Below are positions 7,396 through 16,587 of a DNA stretch of 64,000 nt, piece by piece (within the stretch, counting starts at the first letter, position 1; each line of letters opens with the position of its first letter). The translations under genes and the position numbers were made by a program. The stretch comes from an uncultured Candidatus Saccharibacteria bacterium (lineage in GTDB: Bacteria; Patescibacteriota; Saccharimonadia; Saccharimonadales; Saccharimonadaceae): positions 1 to 64,000 of the forward strand of contig CAMJLE010000001.1 in NCBI GenBank assembly GCA_946406665.1, in the 5' to 3' direction. A model generated the notes under the pieces. It was given only the letters and a program-made list of their open reading frames with translations. It ran no database searches and was not told the origin of the DNA.

Positions 7396-9399
7396 TTAGT
7401 TTAATGTTGTCAAACGTTGGTATTTGCGAACAGAGTCGCTTAATTCCTTATATTCTACCAAATCATAGCCGGTCTGCCGAAATTGTTTCACGAGAGCCTC
7501 CGCCCTATGGACTAGTTTCGTGTCGGTAATTGTTGCAATACGTAGGTCTAGCGCGCCATGCTGTAAAGAGCCGTACAGTTCGCCTGGGCCGCGCAATTTT
7601 AAATCAACCTCCGCCAAATAGAAGCCGTCCTGCGAGCGTTCAATTTCGCGCAATCTGCGCGTTGGTGCATCGGAATTTGAGTTGATTAAATAACAATACG
7701 AAGCGTCACTGCCGCGGCCAACGCGACCACGCAACTGATGTAGCTGCGACAATCCATATTGATCCGCATCGGCAATTACCATGACGGTGGCATTTGGAAC
7801 ATTCACGCCAACCTCCACTACGGTAGTGCTAACTAGAATATCTATTTCGCCTTTCGCGAACATTGTCATAATTTCGTCTTTTTCAGCTGGCTTCATTTTG
7901 CCATGCAGAAACGCAACGTTGTAATTTGGAAATTGATGTGCGAGTTTCTGCGATTCCTTTTTAACATTAGATAACTCGCTCGCACCTTTGTCGTCAATTT
8001 TCTTGCAAATATAGTAGGCTTGATGGCGCTTCTGAAGCTCCGCGTCAATTGAGTCCCACATTTGCTTCGTAGAGTTTGGTGAAACGATTTTAGTCGTAAT
8101 TGGCTGACGGCCAGCTGGAAGCTCGTCGAGGATAGAGACGGAAAGGTCGCCAAAGATAGTTAATTGCAACGAGCGCGGAATAGGCGTGGCCGTCATGGAT
8201 AAAAGGTGTGGCATCGTATGTGCTTTTGCGAGAAGTTTTTGGCGCTGCATTACGCCAAAACGATGTTGCTCGTCGATGATTGCTAGGCCAAGATTCTTAA
8301 ACTCCGTATCATCTGTTATGAGAGCATGGGTGCCTACAACTAAATCGGCCTCGCCAGATTTGATGTGCTTTTTTAGTTCAGCCTTGCGTTTGGTGGAGCC
8401 GGTAAGTAGCGCCACGCTTAGTTGATTGCCGAATAGCTTTGAGAGCGATTCGGCGTGCTGAGTTGCAAGCACCTCCGTCGGAGCCATTATGGCCGCCTGA
8501 AAGCCTGCGCGAGCGGCTACAAAGCAGCTGAGTGCAGCCACCATGGTCTTACCTGAACCAACGTCGCCCTGTAGTAGGCGGTTCATAGGAATCTCTTGCT
8601 CCATATCCTGGATTATCTCCCAAGTTGCACGACGCTGCGCATTCGTGAGCTTAAACGGCAGCCCTTCAATAAAAGACTTCAGTGCGCCCATGTCGCCCTC
8701 GATTGCTTGCGTGTGGAGTTTTTGGTTTTCCTCGCGGTTAAGCCTTGCAGCAAGCAAAAGACTGAATAGCTCTTCGGTGGCGAGATATTCTCGACCCTTC
8801 TTCGCCGCATCGACAGTCTCTGGAAAATGCACATTAAAAAGGGCGTCCGCTCTGCCGGGATAATTAGGTATCATGTCGGGAATTAGAGCGATATTATTAT
8901 CGATAGTTTTGATAAATTTCTTGAAATCTTGCGATTTTATTGAGCCGCGCGCTGGATAGACTGGCTGGATTTTTGCCGTGCTTGCCTTGGCGTCATAATC
9001 ATCCGCCAAAGTAGCGGACGGATTGGATATTTGATAATACCCATGCGACAAAGCCATCGTGCCAGAAAAATAATAGTCTTTTCCCGCATCAAACTGTTTG
9101 GCGCGGTATGGTTGATTAAACCAAATTGCTCGAATAGCTCCAGACTTATCGCGCAGAGTGGCTTCGACTAAATTCAGATTGCGCCGCATGCGGCGTAGCC
9201 TTACGTTTTCAACTTTCGCCTTTACGGTGACTTTTCCTGGCTTTAGGTCGGAAATGTTTTGAGCCTGTTGGAAGTCTTCATAGTCGCGCGGCAAGTGATA
9301 AACCAAATCGCGAAGCGTAAAAATACCGGCCTTATGCAAAACTTCGGCCGTTTTAGGGCCTATGCCCTTCACCTCCTCGACAGGCGATGCCAAATCCAT
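7396..9399 (-). CDS. recG: ATP-dependent DNA helicase RecG
   Basis: 667 aa from ATG 9399. I prefer this to the ORF-track start because TATAAT ends six bases upstream (leaderless pattern) and MDLASPVEEVKGIGPKTAEVL is a normal RecG start with its helix-hairpin-helix. Wedge/OB domain about 50-135, then the helicase core: Walker A GDVGSGKT (about 278-285), motif II IIDEQHRFG, motif III MTATPIPRSL, motif VI HQLRGRVGRG, and a C-terminal TRG-like end. RecG drives fork regression and branch migration. Length and motifs are normal. Confidence 0.96.
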   Translation of the reverse strand: MDLASPVEEVKGIGPKTAEVLHKAGIFTLRDLVYHLPRDYEDFQQAQNISDLKPGKVTVKAKVENVRLRRMRRNLNLVEATLRDKSGAIRAIWFNQPYRAKQFDAGKDYYFSGTMALSHGYYQISNPSATLADDYDAKASTAKIQPVYPARGSIKSQDFKKFIKTIDNNIALIPDMIPNYPGRADALFNVHFPETVDAAKKGREYLATEELFSLLLAARLNREENQKLHTQAIEGDMGALKSFIEGLPFKLTNAQRRATWEIIQDMEQEIPMNRLLQGDVGSGKTMVAALSCFVAARAGFQAAIMAPTEVLATQHAESLSKLFGNQLSVALLTGSTKRKAELKKHIKSGEADLVVGTHALITDDTEFKNLGLAIIDEQHRFGVMQRQKLLAKAHTMPHLLSMTATPIPRSLQLTIFGDLSVSILDELPAGRQPITTKIVSPNSTKQMWDSIDAELQKRHQAYYICKKIDDKGASELSNVKKESQKLAHQFPNYNVAFLHGKMKPAEKDEIMTMFAKGEIDILVSTTVVEVGVNVPNATVMVIADADQYGLSQLHQLRGRVGRGSDASYCYLINSNSDAPTRRLREIERSQDGFYLAEVDLKLRGPGELYGSLQHGALDLRIATITDTKLVHRAEALVKQFRQTGYDLVEYKELSDSVRKYQRLTTLN

Positions 9400-9413
9400 A
9401 TCTTTATTATATC

Positions 9414-10070
9414 TTAATCGTGCGGTTCGGTCGGAGAGTTTTCGGCACGCCATTTTGCGATTTCGCCATGGTTGCCACTGAGTAATACTTCCGGCACGCG
9501 CATGCCGCGGAATTCTTCTGGTCTGGTATATTGCGGATACTCATAATTGTCGCCATCGGAAAAACTCTCGATTTCGGCAGAAGTTTCACCGCCAAGTACG
9601 CCCGGAATCAGACGCACGATTGAATCTATTACCGCCATGGTCGGTATCTCGCCGCCAGTCAAGATAAACTTGCCGATTGATACTTGATAATCTACCAAAG
9701 TAACAATGCGCTCATCGTAGCCTTCATAGTGTGGGCAAACAAAAATATAGTTTTGATTTGCAGTCGCCAGCTCTTTTGCGCGAGCCTGATTCCAGATACG
9801 ACCCTTAGGAGTCATTAATACTACTTTAGCCTCCGAATTTCGCGCCTTTGCGTCTTCGACGGCTGCGAATATCGGCTCAGGCTTTAGCAACATGCCGTCG
9901 CCGCCGCCGTATGGCGTATCGTCTACTTGGCGACGGGGGCCAAGGCCGAATTGGCGCAAATCTATCATTTCGAATTCGACCAGACCACGATCCTGCGCCT
10001 TCCAGAGCATCGACTGGTTGAAAACCTTGTCGAACATTTCTGGAAATAATGTAATTACGGAAATCTTCAT
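9414..10070 (-). CDS. trmD: tRNA (guanine37-N1)-methyltransferase TrmD
   Basis: 218 aa, slightly shorter than most TrmD proteins (about 230-250). N-terminal ISVITLFPEMF, the substrate loop DDTPYGGGDGM, and trefoil-knot SAM-site segments HYEGYDERI and IGKFILTGGEIPTMAVID are intact. It makes m1G37 in tRNAs reading CCN, CUN and CGG, preventing +1 slippage. The start overlaps the grpE stop by 4 nt. TrmD is usually grouped with rpsP and rimM, but here it sits in the heat-shock operon. Confidence 0.96.
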   Translation of the reverse strand: MKISVITLFPEMFDKVFNQSMLWKAQDRGLVEFEMIDLRQFGLGPRRQVDDTPYGGGDGMLLKPEPIFAAVEDAKARNSEAKVVLMTPKGRIWNQARAKELATANQNYIFVCPHYEGYDERIVTLVDYQVSIGKFILTGGEIPTMAVIDSIVRLIPGVLGGETSAEIESFSDGDNYEYPQYTRPEEFRGMRVPEVLLSGNHGEIAKWRAENSPTEPHD

Positions 10071-10678
10071 TGTTTTTGGACTTTTACCATGGCAGGGCGA
10101 ATAATTACTCCGTCGTAGTAGTAGCCAGGGCGCAAGGTCTCGCCAATTACTTCTTCTTCGCCGTCACCCTCGACCATCACGGCATCATGTAAGTCAGGAT
10201 TAAAGGCCGAACCGGCTTCGGCCGGTATCTTGGTCAACCCCAGCTCCTTTGTGGTTTTCTCGAAACTTTTGGCTAGGGGACCGAGCGTGTCTGGGTTCGC
10301 CGCAATGGCGCGTTCAATATCGTCTAGCAAGGTTAGTATTTTTTTGACGGTAGCAAATTTTACTGCGTTGCCATATTGCTCTTTTTGAACCTCAGTTTGA
10401 CGGCGGAAGTTTTCGAAATCTGCGCGCGTCCGCTGGAGGTCCTGAATTAGCTCGTTGATTTTATCATTCTGAACGTCATCGACGGTCTTCTTATGATTCT
10501 TCGCAACTTTGGCCGATGTCTCTGCGGCACTGATGACCGCTTCACCAATATCCTCCTCATCACTCTCAGGTTCTTTGCGCGGAGCCGCACTCCCGCCAGG
10601 GCCACCGTTTGGGTTGCGTTTTTCTTTGTCTGACGCTTCGCTTTGTGGCGTTTCGTTATAATCTTGATCTTCATTCAT
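10067..10678 (-). CDS. grpE: GrpE, DnaK nucleotide exchange factor
   Basis: 203 aa. A disordered acidic N-terminus (about 1-60) is followed by a long coiled-coil helix (INELIQDLQRTRADFENFRRQTE) and the C-terminal beta-wing domain with FNPDLHDAVMVEG and the final VIRPAMVKV. GrpE releases ADP from DnaK. It overlaps hrcA by 8 nt and trmD by 4 nt, so all three are on one mRNA controlled by the hrcA CIRCE. No dnaK or dnaJ lies in this window. Confidence 0.95.
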   Translation of the reverse strand: MNEDQDYNETPQSEASDKEKRNPNGGPGGSAAPRKEPESDEEDIGEAVISAAETSAKVAKNHKKTVDDVQNDKINELIQDLQRTRADFENFRRQTEVQKEQYGNAVKFATVKKILTLLDDIERAIAANPDTLGPLAKSFEKTTKELGLTKIPAEAGSAFNPDLHDAVMVEGDGEEEVIGETLRPGYYYDGVIIRPAMVKVQKQ

Positions 10679-11405
10679 AAATAATATCCTCCAACATTAT
10701 GCCAGCATGACGCACGAGCGACATGACGCGTTTATATGATTGCCGAGTTGGGCCAAGCACACCAATATAGCTCCGATCAGAGTATGGCGAGCGAAATCGA
10801 GAAATTATCAAGGATACGTTAGAAGCCTTACCAACAGGATTCTCGGTGCCGATATATACATTGATAGCTTCGTTTGGCTGAACCTCCATTAGCCATGGCT
10901 TTATATTGTCGAGCAATTTACCTACAGCCTGCACCTGCGCGGTCTGCAAAAACTCTGGCTGCGAGAACAGATTGCCGAATCCTGAAATATATATTTGATC
11001 GCCAATAGTCGCTAGGCCAAGATTGCCTGTTAGATTTACGAGACTATCAACGGCAGTACGGATGGCATAGTCTGCGCGAGTTTGCGCCTGAATACGCGTT
11101 GCAAGAGCCCTAGTGGGACGATCTTCTTTTTCGACTCTGTAATTAGGGTTAGTATCCTCTTCGTGGCTAATTTTCTCTTGAAGAGAGTTTACATAAAGTC
11201 GATATCCCGCATCGGTAGGAACGCGACCAGCAGATGTGTGTGGCTGCGTAATATAGCCCATCGCTTCAAGCTTAACCATCTCGGAACGAATGGTGGCCGA
11301 TGAGCAATCAAAAAGCTTCGCTAAAGTAACGCTCCCCACTGGCGTAGCCAGTTCTGCATATTCCTCTATTATTGCGTAAAGAATCTCGCGTTGACGATCT
11401 GTCAT
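10671..11405 (-). CDS. hrcA: Heat-inducible transcription repressor HrcA (short form)
   Basis: 244 aa, clearly shorter than the usual about 340. The N-terminal winged helix (about 1-75) is complete: ITQPHTSAGRVPTDAGYRLYV is the HrcA signature. The central GAF-like and insert region is condensed, and the C-terminal IGVLGPTRQSYKRVMSLV is kept. HrcA represses chaperone genes by binding CIRCE; sites are seen at its own promoter and at hsp20. The promoter -10 ends seven bases before the ATG, so the mRNA is predicted to start at or next to the start codon. Confidence 0.93.
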   Translation of the reverse strand: MTDRQREILYAIIEEYAELATPVGSVTLAKLFDCSSATIRSEMVKLEAMGYITQPHTSAGRVPTDAGYRLYVNSLQEKISHEEDTNPNYRVEKEDRPTRALATRIQAQTRADYAIRTAVDSLVNLTGNLGLATIGDQIYISGFGNLFSQPEFLQTAQVQAVGKLLDNIKPWLMEVQPNEAINVYIGTENPVGKASNVSLIISRFRSPYSDRSYIGVLGPTRQSYKRVMSLVRHAGIMLEDIIYE

Positions 11406-11411
11406 ATCTTT

Positions 11412-11440
11412 ATTTTAGCCCCACTAGCACTCTTGGTCAA
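11412..11440 (-). promoter_or_regulatory. hrcA operon promoter (leaderless)
   Basis: On the minus strand, TTGACC, 17 nt, TAAAAT. The -10 ends at 11412 and the ATG begins at 11405, so transcription should begin at or beside the start codon. Confidence 0.82.
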
Positions 11441-11450
11441 GGTTTGCTAA
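11424..11450. promoter_or_regulatory. CIRCE operator (HrcA site) of hrcA-grpE
   Basis: On the minus strand TTAGCAAAC, nine bases, GAGTGCTAG: 7/9 and 8/9 matches to the CIRCE half sites with correct N9 spacing. It covers the -35 of the hrcA promoter and abuts the stop of the upstream gene. Confidence 0.85.
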
Positions 11451-12596
11451 CTATTCGGTCGTGTAAGATCGGCTCACTGGCATATGGTAATAGGAGCTGG
11501 TTTTCTTGAGATAATCTGCACGCTCGGATGTTTTATGTTTGAGTATGTCTTTATATATATTATTATTTGAAGAATTTTGTTTATTGCCGAGATTATCGTA
11601 GACATAAAACGACTTGCCGAACACTACTGCGTAACCGTCACGTATGTATACTTCTTCGCCTGGGTTAACAATTGAAATTTCTTTTTTGTTAAAGTTGTAC
11701 AGACGACGGATGCCACCGGTATGATATTCCATTACATATTTGCCGTACGTATAAACACCTTCAGCCGCGCTAGCTAAAACATCACCAGTGCTTAAATCGT
11801 ATAGACGATACTCGCTGCTCTCGCGCACAATGATATATTTGCCAAGCACATCTTTCATGCCGTTATAGGCCACATGATTAATATCGTGATAGAAACGGCT
11901 AACTTTATTAGGGATTACTTGATGATTGTCGTTAATAGAAAAGAGCCCATACTCTTCAGTTGCTGGATTGAGGATTGCGTAATATTTACCACTCCCCCAT
12001 TCGAATACGCTCATAGAAAGATAGTCGATACTATTGTCGATGGTAGTCGTAGTGGTCGTGTTGTTTTTTGCATCATAGACAATGAATTTACCATCGTGAA
12101 TGATCATACGCTCGTTCTTAACGATGTCGGCCATCTTTTTGCAATCTTTATGCGTACATTTATACCCCTCGATAGTTGGTAGCGGATCTTCGACATTTTG
12201 GCAGCTCGTATTGTTTTTGTATTCTTCCCTATCGCAACAAGATTTACTAATTGTGCCATCTTTATTCACGCAGCCATCCGTATCTGGCCCGACATTAAGG
12301 CTCTTAACAACTTCGACAATTAGCCAAATAAGTGCCACTGCGATAATAATCCCGAAAATCACCAACGCGACTTTTACGGCAGTATACTTGTTATTTTCAC
12401 GACGAATCGCAGCTTGTTGGCTTTTTAGCGCCTGAGCATTATAGGCCTGCTGAGCGGCAAGCTCTTTTTCGGCTACTTCGCGCGCCGATTCTATGACGCT
12501 CTGCGTGCGTACATTTTCGTAAGCATTTGGATTATTACTTTGGGGCGGATTCTGGTTCTGCGGAAACCCACCGTTATTCGCATTCTGATTGTCCAT
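11451..12596 (-). CDS. Single-TM protein with WG-repeat-like extracytoplasmic domain
   Basis: 381 aa. A Asn/Gln/Pro-rich cytoplasmic N-terminus and a charged helix (about 35-70) precede one transmembrane segment (about 75-98). A short cysteine cluster follows (DGCVNKDG, SKSCCDRE, TSCQN, YKCTHKDCKK; six or more Cys), probably disulfide-bonded outside the cell. The remaining 250 residues are a beta-rich region with repeating YxLYDLSTG-, YGLFSINDN- and RRLYNFNKK-like units, resembling WG-repeat or beta-propeller blades. Function unknown; a surface binding protein is plausible. A TATAAT box lies ten bases before the ATG. Confidence 0.6.
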   Translation of the reverse strand: MDNQNANNGGFPQNQNPPQSNNPNAYENVRTQSVIESAREVAEKELAAQQAYNAQALKSQQAAIRRENNKYTAVKVALVIFGIIIAVALIWLIVEVVKSLNVGPDTDGCVNKDGTISKSCCDREEYKNNTSCQNVEDPLPTIEGYKCTHKDCKKMADIVKNERMIIHDGKFIVYDAKNNTTTTTTIDNSIDYLSMSVFEWGSGKYYAILNPATEEYGLFSINDNHQVIPNKVSRFYHDINHVAYNGMKDVLGKYIIVRESSEYRLYDLSTGDVLASAAEGVYTYGKYVMEYHTGGIRRLYNFNKKEISIVNPGEEVYIRDGYAVVFGKSFYVYDNLGNKQNSSNNNIYKDILKHKTSERADYLKKTSSYYHMPVSRSYTTE

Positions 12597-12622
12597 AACT
12601 GTTTTTATTATATAATATTTTC

Positions 12623-13348
12623 ATGGATGAGAAAATTGAAATCATTAAAAAGTGGCTCGGCACGGGCAGTATTAATGTGTTCGGCATGCCATTTTCCGGC
12701 AAAGACACGGTCGGAGTGCATCTCGCTGAAGTTCTTGGTGCAAAGTTTCTAAGTTCGGGAATTATCATCCGAGCGGTCGAAGACGAAGATAAGGAAATGA
12801 AGAAAGAGACTGATTCTGGCCAATTAATAAATTCCGATAAATTTCGCTCTATCATCTTGCCATATTTCGCAAAGGACGAACTATCCAACTATGCGCTCGT
12901 CTTAAGCAGCGTAGGTCGATGGGCGGGCGAAGAATACGACGTAATCGAACACGCGCAGAACTCTGGGCATCCAATCAAAGCTGCAATTTTGCTTAATCTC
13001 TCCGAAGCAGAAGTCAGAGCACGCTGGAATGAAAGCAAAAATCTTCAAGATCGCGGAGATCGCATCGATGATCGCGACGAGAAGGTTTTAGATACGCGAA
13101 TTAATGAATTTCTAAACAAGACTATACCGGTAATCGAGACTTATCAAAAACGCGGGTTAATAGTGCCCGTTATGGCGACCGGATCTAGAGATGAGGTTTT
13201 CGCAAACGTAATCGACGCACTGGTTCGTCTAGCGCACAACGAAGAGCGCAAAGTCACCATGCTCGACGAAAGTCGCAACATTGCCAATAGTGTAGGTGAA
13301 ATTAATATTCGCGAAACAGCCGAACAAACGGAAGAGACTGAAAATTAA
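12623..13348 (+). CDS. Adenylate-kinase-like P-loop nucleotide kinase
   Basis: 241 aa. ATG 12623 follows TATAAT by six bases (leaderless). The P-loop is FGMPFSGKDTVGVHLA (GxPxSGKDT rather than the usual GxPGxGKGT). Later segments match the NMP-kinase plan: FLSSGIIIRAV (NMP-binding start), AAILLNLSEAEVRARW and RGDRIDDRDEKVLDTRINEF (lid-like Arg/Asp region), and YQKRGLIVPVMATGSRDEVF. The Asp in the P-loop and the acidic C-terminal extension are unusual, so substrate (AMP, another NMP, or none) is uncertain. A housekeeping adk may lie elsewhere. Confidence 0.75.
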   Translation: MDEKIEIIKKWLGTGSINVFGMPFSGKDTVGVHLAEVLGAKFLSSGIIIRAVEDEDKEMKKETDSGQLINSDKFRSIILPYFAKDELSNYALVLSSVGRWAGEEYDVIEHAQNSGHPIKAAILLNLSEAEVRARWNESKNLQDRGDRIDDRDEKVLDTRINEFLNKTIPVIETYQKRGLIVPVMATGSRDEVFANVIDALVRLAHNEERKVTMLDESRNIANSVGEINIRETAEQTEETEN

Positions 13349-15123
13349 TCTCTTTTGAGCATCACCGTAAACGCCTCGCTCGGAATATCTACTTTTCCGA
13401 AGCGCTTCATGCGCGCTTTGCCGCGTTTTTGTTTCTCCATCAGTTTTGCCTTTCGGTCGCGATCGCCAGTATGAATCTTTACCGTAACGTCTTTACGAAA
13501 AGCGCCAAGCGTTTCGCGCGCAATAATACGCGCACCGATTGCCGCCTGCAACGCAACTTCGAAATTCTGGCGCGGAATTACTTCTTTGAGCTTTTTTGTG
13601 ACCGTACGGCCGATACTGTCAGCTTCGCTTCGGTGCGCCATCACGCTTAGGGCATCAACGCGCTCGCCGGCCACTAGGAAATCTACGCGTACAAGATCCT
13701 CGGCATAATATCCGCCAAGCTCATAATTGAAAGAAGCATACCCGGAGGTTGCTGATTTGAGTTGATCGTAGAAGTCTGTCAGCAAGTTTGCCATTGGCGC
13801 TTCAAAATCGATAACGGCGCGTGTGTCAATATATGAGATATTTTTCTGGATGCCTCGCTTGCCGACAATTAACTCGAGAATTGGGCCTATGTATTCTTTC
13901 GGCGTAATAATTTCACCTTTCGCCCACGGCTCGCGAATCTCTGCGATTTTGCTCACATCGGGCAAGTCGGAAGCAGAGCGAATATCCAGCTGCTCACCAT
14001 TCGTTAGTGTTACATGATAGTCGGTCGATGGGTTCGTAATAATTAAATCAAGCTTGAATTCGCGCTCAAGACGTTCGCGAATGATATCCATATGCAATAA
14101 TCCCAGAAATCCAATACGAAGCCCGAAGCCAAGCACGGGCGAATTTTCCGGCTCGTACTGCAACGCTGAATCGCTAAGGGATAGTTTTTCGAGCGCCTCC
14201 TTTAGATCTTTGTATTGATCATTGCTGACTGGAAAAAATCCCGCATAGACAAATGGGCGAACATTTTTGTAGCCGGGGAGCGCAGAGCTAGCTTTTTGTT
14301 TCGTCAATGTAACAGTATCGCCCACTCGTGCTTCGCGAGTAGCCTTAAGATTAGTGACAATATAGCCAATCTCGCCGTCTTTTAGTTGACCGCGGGGGGA
14401 CATTTTAGGATTAAGCACGCCAACTTCTAGTGCAATGTCATTCGAGCCGGTAGCCATCATGTGAATGTTGGCATTTTTGGGGAGATTGCCACTAAACATG
14501 CGGATATACAACACGACGCCACGATAATCGTCGAAGTAACTATCAAAAATCAGTGCCTTCACCTCGTCGGAGTTCGATTCTTTTGGCGCCGGCACTTTTT
14601 CAATGATTGCATTAAGAACCGCCTCAACATTCTCGCCGGTCTTTGCAGATACTTTTATGATGTCTGACTCTTCGCAGCCTAATAGATTAATAATTTCCGC
14701 AGTGACACGCGGAACATCGCTAGCTGGTAAATCTATTTTATTGATGACGGGGATAATATATAAGTCTTGCTCGAGTGCGAGATAGACATTAGCTAGAGTC
14801 TGAGCCTGAATGCCCTGAGTGGCATCGACCACCAAAATCGCACCCTCAACGGCCTGAAGACTACGCGATACTTCATAAGAAAAGTCGACATGCCCTGGCG
14901 TATCAATCAAATTCAGAGTATATTCTTTATACTTCATGCAAACTGGCGCAAGCTTAATTGTGATTCCCTTCTCGCGCTCCAGCTCCATCGAATCCAGTAA
15001 CTGAGATTTCATCTCGCGTTTTGCGACCGTACCGGTTATTTCAAGCATGCGGTCAGCTAACGTCGATTTGCCATGATCGATGTGCGCAATGATACAAAAA
15101 TTACGGATTTTATCTTTATCCAT
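13345..15123 (-). CDS. lepA: Elongation factor 4 (LepA)
   Basis: 592 aa, family length. G1 is AHIDHGKST, switch II DTPGHVDF and G4 NKIDLPAS, followed by domain II, the EF-G-like domains, and the LepA-specific C-terminus ending KRGKARMKRFGKVDIPSEAF. It is a ribosome-associated GTPase; back-translocation and initiation or biogenesis roles have both been proposed. TAAAAT ends six bases before the ATG. Its stop codon overlaps that of the converging kinase gene. Confidence 0.97.
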   Translation of the reverse strand: MDKDKIRNFCIIAHIDHGKSTLADRMLEITGTVAKREMKSQLLDSMELEREKGITIKLAPVCMKYKEYTLNLIDTPGHVDFSYEVSRSLQAVEGAILVVDATQGIQAQTLANVYLALEQDLYIIPVINKIDLPASDVPRVTAEIINLLGCEESDIIKVSAKTGENVEAVLNAIIEKVPAPKESNSDEVKALIFDSYFDDYRGVVLYIRMFSGNLPKNANIHMMATGSNDIALEVGVLNPKMSPRGQLKDGEIGYIVTNLKATREARVGDTVTLTKQKASSALPGYKNVRPFVYAGFFPVSNDQYKDLKEALEKLSLSDSALQYEPENSPVLGFGLRIGFLGLLHMDIIRERLEREFKLDLIITNPSTDYHVTLTNGEQLDIRSASDLPDVSKIAEIREPWAKGEIITPKEYIGPILELIVGKRGIQKNISYIDTRAVIDFEAPMANLLTDFYDQLKSATSGYASFNYELGGYYAEDLVRVDFLVAGERVDALSVMAHRSEADSIGRTVTKKLKEVIPRQNFEVALQAAIGARIIARETLGAFRKDVTVKIHTGDRDRKAKLMEKQKRGKARMKRFGKVDIPSEAFTVMLKRD

Positions 15124-15177
15124 GCGTATATTTTACCACGACAGGGGCGGATTACCGAATTCGCCAACTCTGAATCG

Positions 15178-16587
15178 CTACTCGCGACAAAATGAAACTG
15201 TTTTATCGTAAACCTTTTCCGGCATTGTCCAATCTTCAAAGATTGGCTCCTGTACGAAATTATCTATCGGGTATGCTTTTTCGAGGTTCTTTTTTCTATC
15301 TACGCACACTTCGGAGTCGGTCGAATTCTTAATAGTTTGAAGCTGCGGCGCAATTGCGCGGTAGTAGCTAAAGGCAATGCATGTGCGATAGATCACCGCG
15401 AAAGTGCTAGCGCAAATTAATACAGCCATAAACACCATTGCCAACTTTTTATTTATTTTCTTATAGTCAAATTCTCTAAAGTAGTGATAGAAAATATAAA
15501 GGACTAATATTATTCCAGTTATGTGCGCAGGAAAATATAGGCGAGTAAGCTGTTTAATTTGCGAAACGGAAAGCCAATACGCAAACATGAAAGAAACTAG
15601 TGCAATTATCGTTCGCTTCTCTGCTATTGTCCATTTCTTAAACTTAACCCGCCAATGTTTTTCGGTAAGCATAACGATTGCTCCACAGAGAATTATAGGT
15701 AGATATAGCGGTCCAACTATATTATTGAAGTTTGATACCATATGGCCAATTATCTTTGCGAAACTCTTTGCTGGCGACGTCATAATGTCCGAGATGCTAA
15801 CATAGTCGTACATCAAAGTATAATTACTGTTCGTATAGCCGGAAACGCCGGGCCCAACGATATAGCAAAAAGCTACACCAATCATTAATCCGACTAGCGC
15901 CGCAATCTTCCATCCCCTGAGATTTTGGCTAATTACATTTTTTTGTTTTTCGATAAAACGTAAATATAGATAGTACAAAATATATGCTAGTAAGAACGCA
16001 ATTGGAGTTAGATTATGCGAGATGCCAAACATAAAGCCGGCAACAAGCATCCAAATCGAGAATAGCCAACTATGTTCGCGCTTTTTATAGACATTATTGA
16101 TAAATGGCAGACAAAATAGTACCGTAGCGATGCCAATAAATAGGTAATTATTGATTAAAGAAAAGCCCCGATATAGCACTTTTGCATGGGCGCTATATAT
16201 GAGAATAACGAAGAGCATATTTGCAATAATTGCGTCTTTTATGTGCAGATGCGGCCTGCGCCGAAATATATACAAAAGAATAACATACGCAAAGACGACA
16301 ACGAGTGCGATATTCAGAAGCCTAAAAACAAAATTACTGAAGCTGCCCTCGAATGAAGTATAGGAATAATACTTTATGATTACATATTGATAAGCGTCAC
16401 TGGCACGTCCGCTCCATTTAAACCAGCTGGCCGCGCTCTCGATTACATTTGGCGTCTGATTTGCACCTTGCGCCATATCTTCGCCCGATGTTGTCATCAG
16501 AAAATACGAATTAACAAAGAATAGCACCGGCAATACATATAGCAGTATTGCTATGATTTTATTCCGTTTTCGGGCTTTATTTTTCAT
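15178..16587 (-). CDS. Polytopic membrane protein (possible GT-C-like or DUF6056-type)
   Basis: 469 aa with about 11 predicted membrane helices. An early extracytoplasmic loop, FVNSYFLMTTSGEDMAQG, carries acidic residues after TM1, as in GT-C-type glycosyltransferases. The last 65 residues are soluble and have two Cys (SEVCVDRKK, VSFCRE) that may pair. It follows uppP directly, with start and stop adjacent, so it is probably co-transcribed. Undecaprenyl-phosphate recycling next door fits a lipid-linked glycan role, but this is inference. The family assignment is tentative. Confidence 0.55.
   Translation of the reverse strand: MKNKARKRNKIIAILLYVLPVLFFVNSYFLMTTSGEDMAQGANQTPNVIESAASWFKWSGRASDAYQYVIIKYYSYTSFEGSFSNFVFRLLNIALVVVFAYVILLYIFRRRPHLHIKDAIIANMLFVILIYSAHAKVLYRGFSLINNYLFIGIATVLFCLPFINNVYKKREHSWLFSIWMLVAGFMFGISHNLTPIAFLLAYILYYLYLRFIEKQKNVISQNLRGWKIAALVGLMIGVAFCYIVGPGVSGYTNSNYTLMYDYVSISDIMTSPAKSFAKIIGHMVSNFNNIVGPLYLPIILCGAIVMLTEKHWRVKFKKWTIAEKRTIIALVSFMFAYWLSVSQIKQLTRLYFPAHITGIILVLYIFYHYFREFDYKKINKKLAMVFMAVLICASTFAVIYRTCIAFSYYRAIAPQLQTIKNSTDSEVCVDRKKNLEKAYPIDNFVQEPIFEDWTMPEKVYDKTVSFCRE

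Noticed and set aside
12623-13348. Calling the P-loop protein the housekeeping adenylate kinase (adk)
   Set aside because: The P-loop (SGKDT) and lid region deviate from adk, and the C-terminal extension is atypical, so only an adk-like label is justified.
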